A stretch of 64,000 bases of DNA from Granulosicoccus sp045110475 (GCA_045110475.1 JBGCGC010000032.1:33549-97548); one strand, 5' to 3'. Counted from the stretch's first letter, positions 36,693 to 45,917 are shown. Notes: generated from the sequence alone by a model not told the origin. Made by a program: numbers and translations.

Positions 36693-38033
36693 TTATTGCG
36701 CGAGTGGTTTGGAACCGTCATAGTAGCCCGCTTTCTCGAGAACAGCTTCCATTCGCGTACCCAGTTCGCGGGCGCCTTCTTCTGTGCTGACTTCTCCCAG
36801 CATCATGCGCGTTCCCCACTCCTGAACAATTTCAGTGATCTCTGGCCATTCGGCAAAACGCGGACGGAATTCAGGCACACCATCCTGCCAGCTTTCAACA
36901 AGGGCGGGTACAAAGTCATACTTCTCGGCAACTCCCTCTGCGGCATAAACAGATTGACGCGCCGGAACGCCACCGCGTTCCAGATATTCCATCGCGTTGG
37001 CCTTTGAGGTTATCCACTGTATGAACAACCAGGCCGCGGCCTGTTCGTTGTCATCAGCCTGTGATGCAACTGCCATTGAGAAACCGCCCAGAGCTGGCTT
37101 TCGTCCTGCAGGCCCTTTGGGTTCAGGCGCGATTTTCAGGCAATCGGCAACTTTTGAGGTTTCCGGGTTTTTCAAACTGGAGTAGAACGCAGACCATTCG
37201 GTCAACATGGCAACATCACCCTGAGCCAGACCGTTAACTGCTTCGGCATGGTCATAGGCTACGATTCCTTCTGGCATGTACTGCATCAGATCCTGTCGGA
37301 ACTGCAAGCCAGCCTGAGATTCTTCAGACAGCAGGTTTGAACGGAATTCCTCGTTAAGGAACGAGCCTCCAAAAGGCCAGATCATGCGCGCAAAGCTGTC
37401 AGCCGATTGTGTCTCGTTACGCTTTGACTGCAGGGCAAAGGCGTACTTGCCGTCTTTGGTCAGGGCAGGTCCATAGGTGTCTTTGAGTTCGCTCCAGGTC
37501 TGCGGAGGCCCGTCAAAACCAGCATCCTTGAGCATGCATTCGTTATAAAACAACAGCCCTGAATAATTGTCGAACGGCAGACCGTAGACCGTGTCGTTCC
37601 AGCCGCCAAAGGCATTGAGTACCAGCGGGAAGAAATCTTCCATGTCCAGATCTGGATCGGTAATTGCCGGGTTGGATGTGAACTTGCTGACTGGCTCTAT
37701 CCAGTCATTTTCAGCAAAGTTACCAATCCAAACCAGATCGATCAGCGCGATGTCCAGATCGCCACCAGCCACGAAATCACGCACCTGCTCGCCGAGGGCG
37801 TTTTCGTAGGGGTGTTTGATGATATTGATGTCAATGCCGGTTGCCTCTTCAAATTCAGGCAACATGGCCTCCGCCGCTTCGTAGCCTGGACGGAGCAGAA
37901 ATACGACATCTACCGTGGTACCTGCATAGGGCTTTGCGGCCTCTTCCAGCGTCCAGGCGCTTGCGCTTCCGACGCTGGCCATAGCACAAGCCCCTGCGAC
38001 TGCGGTGGTGCGCAGCTGTTTGGTAAAACTCAT
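36693..38033 (-). CDS. Extracellular solute-binding protein, family 1 (carbohydrate)
   Basis: 446 residues with a Sec signal peptide (about 1-26: basic start, AVAGACAMASVGS core, ending ASA). The mature part is a two-lobed periplasmic binding protein: an EAAEAMLPEFEEATGIDINI strand near the start, FVAGGDLDIALIDLVWIGNFAEN, and an AWLFIQWITS helix. Ribosome site GGAGG six bases before ATG. First gene of the minus-strand importer operon and divergent from the ATPase gene. Specificity cannot be read; neighbouring dehydrogenases suggest a sugar acid or polyol. Confidence 0.93.
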   Translation of the reverse strand: MSFTKQLRTTAVAGACAMASVGSASAWTLEEAAKPYAGTTVDVVFLLRPGYEAAEAMLPEFEEATGIDINIIKHPYENALGEQVRDFVAGGDLDIALIDLVWIGNFAENDWIEPVSKFTSNPAITDPDLDMEDFFPLVLNAFGGWNDTVYGLPFDNYSGLLFYNECMLKDAGFDGPPQTWSELKDTYGPALTKDGKYAFALQSKRNETQSADSFARMIWPFGGSFLNEEFRSNLLSEESQAGLQFRQDLMQYMPEGIVAYDHAEAVNGLAQGDVAMLTEWSAFYSSLKNPETSKVADCLKIAPEPKGPAGRKPALGGFSMAVASQADDNEQAAAWLFIQWITSKANAMEYLERGGVPARQSVYAAEGVAEKYDFVPALVESWQDGVPEFRPRFAEWPEITEIVQEWGTRMMLGEVSTEEGARELGTRMEAVLEKAGYYDGSKPLAQ

Positions 38034-38071
38034 TGAAAACCTCCGATTCCTGAAATATTTGGGTAGATACT

Positions 38072-38099
38072 ATTGTATCGTTCACGATACTTATGTAAA
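38072..38099 (-). promoter_or_regulatory. Sigma-70 promoter of the importer operon
   Basis: On the minus strand TTTACA (-35, 38099-38094) and TACAAT (-10, 38077-38072) with a 16-bp spacer. Start near 38065, about 32 bases before the ATG of the binding protein. The GTATCG palindrome lies across the spacer and the -10. Confidence 0.6.
38075..38090. promoter_or_regulatory. Putative operator GTATCG-TTCA-CGATAC
   Basis: Perfect 6-bp inverted repeat with a 4-bp spacer, overlapping the -10 and spacer of the binding-protein promoter: the classical repressor position. The SorC-family regulator of this locus is the likeliest binder. Confidence 0.55.
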
Positions 38100-38114
38100 T
38101 TACGATCAAAGTCA

Positions 38115-38130
38115 ACCGCAAATTTGCGGT
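38115..38130. promoter_or_regulatory. 16-bp perfect palindrome in the divergent promoter region
   Basis: ACCGCAAATTTGCGGT is fully self-complementary. It lies 15 bp upstream of the importer -35 and about 25 bp before the ATPase start, so it could control either direction as a second operator or activator site. Confidence 0.5.
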
Positions 38131-38154
38131 CATCGGAAAACCGGAGTGGCTCTA

Positions 38155-39240
38155 TTGGCCAATGTATCGCTGAAAGGCGTCGACAAGAGATTTGGAAAAA
38201 CCGAAGCTTTATCCCAGGTGTCGCTGGACATTGCTCATGGTGAATTTGCGGTTTTTGTCGGACCCTCCGGGTGTGGTAAATCGACGTTACTACGCACTAT
38301 TGCCGGCCTTGAATCCATCAGTGCCGGCAGTATAGAAATTGATGGCAAGGATGTATCCTCGGTGGCACCCTCAGAGCGCGACGTTGCAATGGTCTTTCAA
38401 TCCTACGCCTTGTATCCGCACATGAGCGTTCAGGCCAATATGGAATTCGGCATGAAGGTCAACGGAGTTTCAGCGAACGAAAGAAAAACACGGGTTGCCG
38501 AGGCTGCTCGCGTTCTACAGCTGGAGCCCTACATGGAGCGCAAACCAGGTCAGCTGTCGGGTGGGCAGCGGCAACGAGTCGCTATCGGGCGTGCGATCGT
38601 CAAGGACCCCAAAGTTTTTCTTTTTGACGAACCCTTGTCCAATCTGGATGCGAAGCTGCGAATCCAGATGCGTATTGAGCTGGAGGCTCTGCATAAGGAG
38701 CTTGGGTCAACGATGATTTACGTAACGCACGATCAGGTCGAAGCCATGACCATGGCCGATAAGATCGTTGTGCTTAATCAGGGTGTTATCGAGCAGATGG
38801 GACCACCGATGGAGCTTTACCATCACCCTCAGACGCGCTTCGTCGCCGATTTCATCGGATCACCAGGTATGAATTTCATATCGGTTGAATGCCATGATGC
38901 GGGTGTATATCTGCTTGATATTCGTTTGCTCGAACATCCGCTAGGACATATAAATAGCCAAATTCAGGGAGAGACTGTCTCAACGGTGGGTATCCGACCT
39001 GAACACATCCTTATCAAGGCGCCGGGAGAGGGTGCATTCGATGTTGTAGTGCGTGTTAAGGAAACACTGGGTGGAGAGGCCTACGTCTATGCACGACACG
39101 AAGCATCTTCAACGGACTTTGTCATCAAAACAGATGGTGATGACACTGTTCAGGCCGGGGAAGTCGTGGGACTTGAATTGCCTCCGGATCGTCAGCATCT
39201 GTTTGACGTGAACGACAAGGCCGTCCAGAAAAATCAGTAA
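38155..39240 (+). CDS. Carbohydrate ABC transporter ATP-binding protein (MsmK/UgpC type)
   Basis: 361 residues. Walker A GPSGCGKST, signature LSGGQRQRV, Walker B VFLFDEPLSNLDA and the switch His in YVTHDQ are complete. A C-terminal TOBE-like regulatory domain follows (about 235-361). The frame is open well upstream, but a TTG at 38155 gives MANVSLKGVDKRFGK, the normal family start, eight bases after CCGGAG. A GTG three codons earlier is the alternative. It energises the divergently encoded importer. Confidence 0.93.
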   Translation: MANVSLKGVDKRFGKTEALSQVSLDIAHGEFAVFVGPSGCGKSTLLRTIAGLESISAGSIEIDGKDVSSVAPSERDVAMVFQSYALYPHMSVQANMEFGMKVNGVSANERKTRVAEAARVLQLEPYMERKPGQLSGGQRQRVAIGRAIVKDPKVFLFDEPLSNLDAKLRIQMRIELEALHKELGSTMIYVTHDQVEAMTMADKIVVLNQGVIEQMGPPMELYHHPQTRFVADFIGSPGMNFISVECHDAGVYLLDIRLLEHPLGHINSQIQGETVSTVGIRPEHILIKAPGEGAFDVVVRVKETLGGEAYVYARHEASSTDFVIKTDGDDTVQAGEVVGLELPPDRQHLFDVNDKAVQKNQ

Positions 39241-39309
39241 ACTGCGGGTAGGTAGCGGTGTTGTGCTGGCTACTGCCACGTGCTTACGTCACCATATAGA
39301 GGAGCATGC

Positions 39310-40077
39310 ATGAGTCGCTGGATTGATCGATTTTCGTTAACAGGCAAAACCGCTCTTGTTACGGGAGCCTCTCGTGGTATCGGTGCAGAGATATGCCGTG
39401 TGTTTGCCGATGCCGGGGCAGACATTGTTGCGGTGGCAAGAGACCAGCAAGAGCTTGAAAAAGTTGCGTCGCAGGTTGTTGAGTATGGGCGTCAGTGTCG
39501 TATTTACCCGTGTGATTTAAGCGATCCCATGGCAATCAGTGATCTATGCTCAGCGGTGCTCAAGGAAAGCCGTATAGATATTCTTGTTAACAATGCAGGG
39601 GTGGCACTTGTTGATCCTGCGCTTGATGCAACGCTTGCCGATTGGGACACCACCATGGCGGTTAACGTCAGAGCGCCTTTTCAGTTAGCGCAGTTGCTGG
39701 CCCCCGGCATGATAGAGCGACGCTGGGGCAAGATCGTCAACGTATCTTCGCAAGCGGGTGTCATAGGCCTTGAAGATCATACGGCGTATTCCGCCTCCAA
39801 GGCTGCGATGAACGCTATGACACGAGGTTTGATGAGTGAGTGGGCACGTCACAACATTCAGGTTAACGCCATATGTCCAACAGTCATTCTCACTGATATG
39901 GGTCGCACCGTGTGGGGTAAAGAGGAAAAGGGTGGTCCGATGTTGGCCAAGACGCCACTAGGGCGCTTTGGTGAAGAGGTTGAGGTCGCTGATATGGCCT
40001 TGTATCTGGCGTCTGATGCATCAGCATTGGTCAACGGAGAAACCTTGCTGCTGGACGGTGGCTTTTCTGCAGTCTAG
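39310..40077 (+). CDS. Short-chain dehydrogenase (gluconate-5-dehydrogenase-like)
   Basis: 255-residue NAD(P)-dependent oxidoreductase. Cofactor loop TGASRGIGAE, NNAG at the end of strand 4, catalytic Tyr-Lys in YSASKAA with Ser in VNVSSQAG. The C-terminal DGGFSAV is usual for classical SDRs. ATG at 39310 follows AGAGGAG; an upstream in-frame TTG was rejected. It sits between the ATPase and zinc-dehydrogenase genes, so it probably oxidises or reduces the imported sugar, polyol or aldonate. Confidence 0.9.
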   Translation: MSRWIDRFSLTGKTALVTGASRGIGAEICRVFADAGADIVAVARDQQELEKVASQVVEYGRQCRIYPCDLSDPMAISDLCSAVLKESRIDILVNNAGVALVDPALDATLADWDTTMAVNVRAPFQLAQLLAPGMIERRWGKIVNVSSQAGVIGLEDHTAYSASKAAMNAMTRGLMSEWARHNIQVNAICPTVILTDMGRTVWGKEEKGGPMLAKTPLGRFGEEVEVADMALYLASDASALVNGETLLLDGGFSAV

Positions 40078-40107
40078 CCTTCAACCATTGCCCGGAAAAT
40101 ACACACG

Positions 40108-41145
40108 ATGAACATGGCCGCCTACATTCATGGAGTACGTGACGTCCGAGTCGGTGACATCGCGCCGCCAGCCTTGACTCAGGGCAGGGTGCTGGTCGAT
40201 GTGCTCGCTGTCGGCATCTGTGGGAGTGATCTCCATTACTACAAGGATGGGGGTATTGGTGGGGCAGTCATCCGGGAGCCATTTGTGCCCGGGCATGAGT
40301 TCTGTGGGCGTTTATGTGGGGATGTTGAAGAGCTGGGGCTTGTGCGTGGACAACTAGTCGCTGTTGATCCAGCTACGGCATGTCATCAGTGTGAGTGGTG
40401 TGTTCAGGGATATCACAATCTTTGTCCCAACGTCATTTTTCTCGGTGCTCCTCCCTACAATGGCGCTTTGACTCATCAGATTTCTGTTCCCCACGCAAGT
40501 TTATTTGCCCTTCCCGATGGCATGACACCTGATCAAGGTGCCATGCTGGAACCTCTGGGCGTATGCGTACACGCCATTGATCTGGCACGGCCGCGAATTC
40601 TGGAAACAGTGACCGTGGTGGGTTGTGGACCGATCGGACTAGGTATTCTTCAATTGTTGAAACTCAGTGGTGTAGGAAATATCATTGCCATTGATCCACA
40701 ACCTCATCGCACAGCGCTTGCCAGACAACTAGGGGCAACCTATACCGGCCATACTCCACAGGCTGCGCTGGAATACACCGATGGGCTGGGAAGTCATCTG
40801 GTTATTGAGGCAACCAATTCTCCTGACGGATTGTTACATGCGATAAAGACCTGCCGTATCGGCGGGCGGCTTATTGTCGTAGGAATCCCTGATGGCGATA
40901 TCTACTCAAACCTCCAGGCATCAGAAGCACGCCGACGTGGATTGACGCTAAAATTTTCACGTCGCATGGGCAATGTGTATCCCAGAGCAATCGAACTGGT
41001 TGAAAAACAGCAAGTGGATGTCGATATTCTGGTGTCACATCATTTCAATCTTGACGGCAGCCCTGACGTGTTCAGAATGCAGGCTGATGAAGATCCCGAT
41101 TTTATTAAAGGTGTTGTGTGCCCACACGGAGTTAACGCAACCTAG
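40108..41145 (+). CDS. Zinc-dependent alcohol dehydrogenase (idonate/sorbitol dehydrogenase-like)
   Basis: 345-residue medium-chain dehydrogenase. Catalytic zinc ligands are in AVGICGSDLHYY (Cys) and VPGHEFCG (His-Glu). The structural zinc site is the four Cys of CHQCEWCVQGYHNLC. The Rossmann motif is VVGCGPIGLG. The GSDLHYYKDGGIG loop is close to sorbitol and L-idonate dehydrogenases. Thirty bases behind the SDR gene, so both act in one pathway. Its stop codon lies inside the CTAG flank of a palindromic repeat. Confidence 0.9.
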   Translation: MNMAAYIHGVRDVRVGDIAPPALTQGRVLVDVLAVGICGSDLHYYKDGGIGGAVIREPFVPGHEFCGRLCGDVEELGLVRGQLVAVDPATACHQCEWCVQGYHNLCPNVIFLGAPPYNGALTHQISVPHASLFALPDGMTPDQGAMLEPLGVCVHAIDLARPRILETVTVVGCGPIGLGILQLLKLSGVGNIIAIDPQPHRTALARQLGATYTGHTPQAALEYTDGLGSHLVIEATNSPDGLLHAIKTCRIGGRLIVVGIPDGDIYSNLQASEARRRGLTLKFSRRMGNVYPRAIELVEKQQVDVDILVSHHFNLDGSPDVFRMQADEDPDFIKGVVCPHGVNAT

Positions 41146-41307
41146 CCCGGACTATTCATGAAACGCACAATCCTTTTACCAGACCCTTTGTTCGTAGCGG
41201 ATTCCGCGAAGGAGCGGAATACAGACTGTATTTCCGACTGAGTGGGATTCGCCACGGACAAAGGGGATGCAGAAGGATTAGGCGTTTTCATGAATAATCC
41301 AGGCTAG
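41142..41307. mobile_element. CTAG-flanked palindromic repeat, full copy (A)
   Basis: 158-bp element (41146-41303) with ends CCCGGACTATTCATGAA and TTCATGAATAATCCAGG, flanked on both sides by CTAG (41142-41145, 41304-41307). The centre holds AATACAG-A-CTGTATT (41218-41232). The two halves are complementary over most of their length, so the whole can fold as one long imperfect hairpin. No coding capacity. The left CTAG supplies the stop codon of the zinc dehydrogenase gene. Confidence 0.85.
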
Positions 41308-41356
41308 CCGTAGGGCACTTGCAATACGGCAGAGTTTTGAGGCTCTACCGCACAGG

Positions 41357-42064
41357 CTAGCTTACTGTCACCTGCAAGTCGCCGACACCTGCGACATGCC
41401 CGTGCATGACGTCTCCCTTGACTATTGGCCCAACGCCTGCGGGGGTACCAGTTAGAATAATATCGCCGGCCTGCAGTGTGAACAGCGAGGAGAGTATCGA
41501 GATCATTTCGGATGTTTTCCAGATCATCTGGTTAAGGTCGCCGCTCTGACGAAGCTCGTCATTGACTTTAAGCCAGATATCTCCGGCGTCAACGTGTCCA
41601 CACGTTGCCACTGGAATAACCGGGCCCGCAGGCGCAGACATTTCAAACGCCTTGCCAATTTCCCACGGACGGCCCAGCTTTTTCATCTCTCCCTGCAAGT
41701 CGCGACGCGTCATATCCAGAGACACGCCGTAGCCGTATACGCAGTCCAGCGCATTTTCAACAGCGATATCTTCACCCCCGCTTTTCAGGGCAACAAGCAG
41801 CTCTATCTCGTGATGAACATCGCTGGTGGCTTTTGGGTAGGGAAACTGTGTGGCGTCCGGAATAAGATTGTCAGGATTTTTCTGAAAAAAGAATGGAGGA
41901 TCCTTGTCCGGGTCATGGCCCATTTCCACGGCATGTGCAGCGTAGTTTCTGCCAACACAGTAAACGCGATGCACTGGAAAACGCTCACTTGATCCAGCGA
42001 TGGATAAACTGGCCTGAGGTGGTGGATCTATTGCATAGATAGGCGCATTGGTTGGACTGTTCAC
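41357..42064 (-). CDS. Fumarylacetoacetate hydrolase family protein (fumarylpyruvate-hydrolase-like)
   Basis: 235 residues, all FAH domain. VYCVGRNYAAHAVEMG near the start and PFFFQKNPDNLIPD are typical. The metal-binding acidic residues lie in DVHHEIELLVAL, with the lid-strand GYGVSLDMTRRDLQ. The C-terminal LQAGDIILTGTPAGVGP is diagnostic. Members hydrolyse fumarylpyruvate or related 2,4-dioxo acids. It ends the minus-strand catabolic run, 128 bp after the Ldh2-type gene. Exact substrate unknown. Confidence 0.88.
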   Translation of the reverse strand: MNSPTNAPIYAIDPPPQASLSIAGSSERFPVHRVYCVGRNYAAHAVEMGHDPDKDPPFFFQKNPDNLIPDATQFPYPKATSDVHHEIELLVALKSGGEDIAVENALDCVYGYGVSLDMTRRDLQGEMKKLGRPWEIGKAFEMSAPAGPVIPVATCGHVDAGDIWLKVNDELRQSGDLNQMIWKTSEMISILSSLFTLQAGDIILTGTPAGVGPIVKGDVMHGHVAGVGDLQVTVS

Positions 42065-42192
42065 TGCGGATTCTCCTGTTGTAATTGGCGTGTTTGAAAG
42101 CGACGATCGGGTTTGTATTAAGGTGTTGAATGTTCAGCGCAAGTGCTCACGAGTTGCGGGCGCTTTATATCAGGCATTGTAAATGCGCAGGG

Positions 42193-43293
42193 TCAGGATT
42201 CTACGCTTTGTTTAAACGGTGAATGAATACCATGCTCATCGGCCAGTGCCTGTAAGTCTCGACACAATGCGGTGCCAAGCTTCACTCCCTGTTGCAACCG
42301 TTGTGACATGCTCTGATTCTTGCCATCGCCCGGCAGTCGGACGGGATCATGGCCCGGTAAAGCCTGCGATGCGCGCATTTGCGCAAATGCAGCTGATGTG
42401 CTCTGAGTAAACTGGGCAAGGTCACCAAAGGCCTCTACGTTCAAGGCGAGTACAAACTGCCCCGTGTTTGTCGGGCTACTTGTGTCACTGGTGAAGTCCA
42501 CAACATCGCTGCCAAAGGCGGCGCCGTTCAATACGCCAGCCATAAGGCCCATCGCGACAGACAAGCCAAAACCTTTGGGGCCTCCAATCGGCAGCATATA
42601 GCCCTCCGAGCGGCGCGATGGGTCGGTCAATGGTTGACCATCGCGACCCACCATCCAGCCTTCAGGCATTGACTCACCGCGTTGCGCCAAGGCCTTGATC
42701 TTGCCCATGGCGGCTACCGTGCTGGCCATGTCCAGAACGAACGGATCATCGTCAGCCGTGGGGGCGGAGATAGCCACCGGGTTTGTACCCAGCAACAAGT
42801 CTGTACCGCCGAACGGGGGAACATGGTTGGCACTGCCGACAGCTGCGGCCATGCCAATCATTCCTTGCTGTGCCTGTGGTCTGACGTAAAGGGCGAGCGG
42901 ACCTGCATGGTTGCCGTTGCGTACACCCACCCAGCCGATGCCGGCATCGCGCGCCTTGGCAATGGCCAGCTCGCAGGCATGACTCATTGCCAGATGACCG
43001 AGACCGTTGTCACCATCAATCAAAGCGGTTGCTGCAGTTTCCTTAACCACGGTGATGTGCGCATCCGGGTTGCAGCCTCCATCACGTAGTCGGGCAAGGT
43101 ACTGACGCAAACGAAATATACCGTGGGTGTCATGTCCCAGGATATCGGCGTCAACCATCAAGCTTGCCACCTTGGTGGCACTGTGTTCTGGTACATCGAG
43201 GGTACACAGAGCTTGTTCTATAAAACTGCGCAGAGTGCTGACGGATATCGTCGTGGAGTCAGACTTAGTGGAGTCAGACTCACCCATGTTCAC
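42193..43293 (-). CDS. Ldh2-type malate/lactate/ureidoglycolate dehydrogenase family
   Basis: 366 residues of the NAD(P)-dependent Ldh2/YlbC family, which is unrelated to classical lactate dehydrogenase. Seen: GHDTHGIFRLRQYL near the N-terminus, VRNGNHAGPLALYV with the catalytic-region His, and GGPKGFGLSVAMGLMAGVL. Family substrates include malate, L-sulfolactate, ureidoglycolate and 2,3-diketogulonate. The N-terminus has a short duplicated SDST. It overlaps the stop of the upstream permease gene by 14 bp, so it belongs to that operon. Confidence 0.87.
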   Translation of the reverse strand: MNMGESDSTKSDSTTISVSTLRSFIEQALCTLDVPEHSATKVASLMVDADILGHDTHGIFRLRQYLARLRDGGCNPDAHITVVKETAATALIDGDNGLGHLAMSHACELAIAKARDAGIGWVGVRNGNHAGPLALYVRPQAQQGMIGMAAAVGSANHVPPFGGTDLLLGTNPVAISAPTADDDPFVLDMASTVAAMGKIKALAQRGESMPEGWMVGRDGQPLTDPSRRSEGYMLPIGGPKGFGLSVAMGLMAGVLNGAAFGSDVVDFTSDTSSPTNTGQFVLALNVEAFGDLAQFTQSTSAAFAQMRASQALPGHDPVRLPGDGKNQSMSQRLQQGVKLGTALCRDLQALADEHGIHSPFKQSVES

Positions 43294-44152
43294 CGCCCAC
43301 CGTGTCCTTGTGCCAGAAAACCACTTTACGTTGTGTCCAGGTTACCAATGCATAGAGAGCCAGCCCGATAAGACTCAGATACAAGATCAACGAGAATACA
43401 CGCGGTGTTTGCAGTTGTGAGGCAGCTACCCGGATCAGCTCGCCAAAGCCTTTGCCCCCACCGAGAAATTCACCGGTAATGGCACCTGCCATGACACCCA
43501 CCGCACCAATCTTCAAACCGGTAAAAATCTGTGGCAAGCCCATCGGCAATTTCATTTTTATCAGGGTTTGCATGCGACTTGCGCCCATGGTCTTAAAGAG
43601 CATGCGCGCATTTTCATCCGCAACGTGCAGCCCGGCGGCTGTACCGACGACAATGGGGAATGTTGCAATAAAGGCTGCCAGGGCCACCTTGGACTCTATG
43701 CCAAAGCCAAGCCAAGCGACAAAAAGCGGTGCGAAAGCAACTTTCGGCATGGTATCGATGGCAACCAGATAAGGCATGATGGCCTTTTCACCGAAAGCGG
43801 TTTCTCCGACCAGAACGCCCAGCGAAAAGCCAATAGTGATGGCCAGTGCGAATCCGTAGATAACCTCTTTAATCGTGATCCACAAGGCAGGTAACATATA
43901 GCCGCCAGAAAGCAGGTTCTTGCCAACGAAAATCAGATCCTTGAAGGTCTCACCCGGCGTTGGCAGGATAATGGGGGACACAAGGCCAAGGCTGGTTGAC
44001 AGTTGCCATACGCCTATAAACACCGCGAAGACAAACGCCATTGAAATGCTGCGTGGAATGCGGTCGATGAATGAGGTTTGCTCAACCCACACGGTATCGG
44101 ATGTCTCGTTTGACTGGGTCCGACCAACGGCATCCGTGTCTACAGCGCTCAT
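43280..44152 (-). CDS. ABC transporter permease, TauC/SsuC type
   Basis: 290-residue inner-membrane permease of the nitrate/sulfonate/taurine family with six helices. A conserved loop ARMLFKTMGASRMQTLIKMK precedes LPMGLPQIFTGLKIG. It overlaps the ATPase gene by 4 bp (ATGA). No binding-protein gene lies beside it, which is unusual. Confidence 0.92.
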   Translation of the reverse strand: MSAVDTDAVGRTQSNETSDTVWVEQTSFIDRIPRSISMAFVFAVFIGVWQLSTSLGLVSPIILPTPGETFKDLIFVGKNLLSGGYMLPALWITIKEVIYGFALAITIGFSLGVLVGETAFGEKAIMPYLVAIDTMPKVAFAPLFVAWLGFGIESKVALAAFIATFPIVVGTAAGLHVADENARMLFKTMGASRMQTLIKMKLPMGLPQIFTGLKIGAVGVMAGAITGEFLGGGKGFGELIRVAASQLQTPRVFSLILYLSLIGLALYALVTWTQRKVVFWHKDTVGGEHG

Positions 44153-44967
44153 GCTTCAGCTCCCTCTTTGTCCAGCAGTCCTCTAATGTGATCCACAATG
44201 GCGCCGAATTTCGGCGTCGTCATCATGTCCAGTTTGCGCGGTCTGGGCAAGTCTACGGTAACGACCTCTGCCAGACGGCCCGGACGTGGTTTCATGACAT
44301 AAATATCGTCAGACAGAATGACGGCTTCGGCAATAGAGTGTGTCACCAGAAAAGCCGTTGCCTGTTGTTCCATGCAGATGCGTTGCAGCTCCATGTTCAT
44401 CATGTCACGTGATAGTTCATCGAGCGCACTAAATGGCTCATCCAGCAGTAATACCGCAGGTTCGGTAATCAGCATGCGGCAAATCGATGCACGTTGAGCC
44501 ATGCCACCGGAGAGCTCATTGGGATAAACGTTTTCAAACCCGGTGAGACCTACCACATCCAACAGTTCTGTAGCGCGTTCCCGTGCAGCGTCTGCGGCAC
44601 TTCGTCCGTCGCGGATTTCGATGGGCAACACGATGTTTTCGATAGTGGTTCGCCAGGGAAATAACGTTGCCTGCTGGAACATCATGCCAATATCGCGGCG
44701 AGTACCGGTAACCGGTTCGTCTTGCAGAACGACACGCCCTGCGCTGGGAGGAATAAGGCCTGCCATGATCTTCAGCAACGTTGACTTGCCGCAACCACTG
44801 GAGCCTATAACAGATGAAAAGCTGCCTTTGGACAAGCTCAGACTGACGCCATCAAGGGCGACAACCTTGTTACGTGTATAAGTCTTGCTGACGTTGGATA
44901 ACTGATAGACAGCGGTGGTACTGGCGGTTGTAGCCTGCCTGGAGGCTTCAGATGCTGATGCACTCAT
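44149..44967 (-). CDS. ABC transporter ATP-binding protein, TauB/SsuB type
   Basis: 272 residues. Walker A GSSGCGKST, Q-loop MMFQQATLFPW, signature ELSGGMAQRASI, Walker B AVLLLDEPFSALD and the switch His in LVTHSIAEA are complete. Pairs with the TauC-type permease. Eight bases after the FAH-family gene upstream. Confidence 0.93.
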   Translation of the reverse strand: MSASASEASRQATTASTTAVYQLSNVSKTYTRNKVVALDGVSLSLSKGSFSSVIGSSGCGKSTLLKIMAGLIPPSAGRVVLQDEPVTGTRRDIGMMFQQATLFPWRTTIENIVLPIEIRDGRSAADAARERATELLDVVGLTGFENVYPNELSGGMAQRASICRMLITEPAVLLLDEPFSALDELSRDMMNMELQRICMEQQATAFLVTHSIAEAVILSDDIYVMKPRPGRLAEVVTVDLPRPRKLDMMTTPKFGAIVDHIRGLLDKEGAEA

Positions 44968-44975
44968 GGCAGGGC

Positions 44976-45917
44976 CTACTCGGCTAAGTCAACGTTGCGC
45001 AATGTATTTCGCAACTCACCAATATTTTCTACCTTGCATATCACCGTGTCACCGTGTTTGAGGAAGGTCGGTGGCTCCATCGCATAACCCACACCCGAAG
45101 GCGTGCCTGTTGCGACAAGATCACCCGGTTCCAATGTGAGCCCCTCAGATAGAGAGGCGATGATGGTAGGTATGTCAAAAATCATGGACGATGTGTTGCC
45201 GTTCTGGCGTACTTCTCCATTGACGCTCAGGCCGATAGCGAGGTTTTGCGGATTGCCTATGGCATCAGCCGTGACTATCCACGGGCCGATCGGACATGAA
45301 CCATCCAGCGATTTGCCTTTGAAGTACTGGCCACCATGGCGGCGCTGCACATCTCTGGCGGTGATGTCATTGAGTATGGTGTAACCAAAGATGTGGTCAA
45401 AGGCTGAACTTTTACTAATGTCGCGGCCAGCTTTGCCAATGACGGCAGTCAATTCGACCTCGTAGTCAATGGATTCCGACAGCGCGGGAAATATGGGTAT
45501 CTGCGCGTCCGGCCCGATAACCGCGGTTGATGGCTTCGTAAAATAAACCGGATGCTCGGTGACATTGATCGTCTTGTTCTGCGCCCGTGCGCCCTCGGCA
45601 ATGTGTTCAGCGTAGTTTCTTCCGACGCAAAATACGTTCTTTCGAGGTACGGGTAGCGGTGCCAGCAGGGTAACCGAATCGGCTGCGTGGCGTGCGTTTT
45701 CATGTGAGCCTGCGCGGGCTTGTTCGACGAATATACTAATGGCTTTGACTGCCTCGTCTCCAGCTTCAATGATCGCCTGTAAGGATCCTTTCTGAAGGGT
45801 GGTGCCAAGCTCGGTGTTCAGCGATGATGCCGCACTGGCAATATCCAGAAGATAGCCATCGTCAAGCAGTACTGCGGCTCGTTGCTTGCCGTCAACCAGC
45901 ATGGTACCCAGATGCAT
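44976..45917 (-). CDS. Fumarylacetoacetate hydrolase family protein (FAHD1/HpaG-like)
   Basis: 313 residues with a variable N-terminal domain and a C-terminal FAH domain. Seen: NVFCVGRNYAEHIAEGA, the metal-site strand SIDYEVELTAVIGKAGRDIS, the lid GYTILNDITARDVQRRHGG with KSLDGSCPIGPWI, and LEPGDLVATGTPSGVG. The frame continues upstream, but ATG at 45917 gives MHLGTMLVDGKQRA and follows GAGGA by seven to eight bases. Likely a hydrolase, isomerase or decarboxylase of 2-oxo acids. It heads the FAH-ATPase-permease-dehydrogenase operon. Confidence 0.88.
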   Translation of the reverse strand: MHLGTMLVDGKQRAAVLLDDGYLLDIASAASSLNTELGTTLQKGSLQAIIEAGDEAVKAISIFVEQARAGSHENARHAADSVTLLAPLPVPRKNVFCVGRNYAEHIAEGARAQNKTINVTEHPVYFTKPSTAVIGPDAQIPIFPALSESIDYEVELTAVIGKAGRDISKSSAFDHIFGYTILNDITARDVQRRHGGQYFKGKSLDGSCPIGPWIVTADAIGNPQNLAIGLSVNGEVRQNGNTSSMIFDIPTIIASLSEGLTLEPGDLVATGTPSGVGYAMEPPTFLKHGDTVICKVENIGELRNTLRNVDLAE

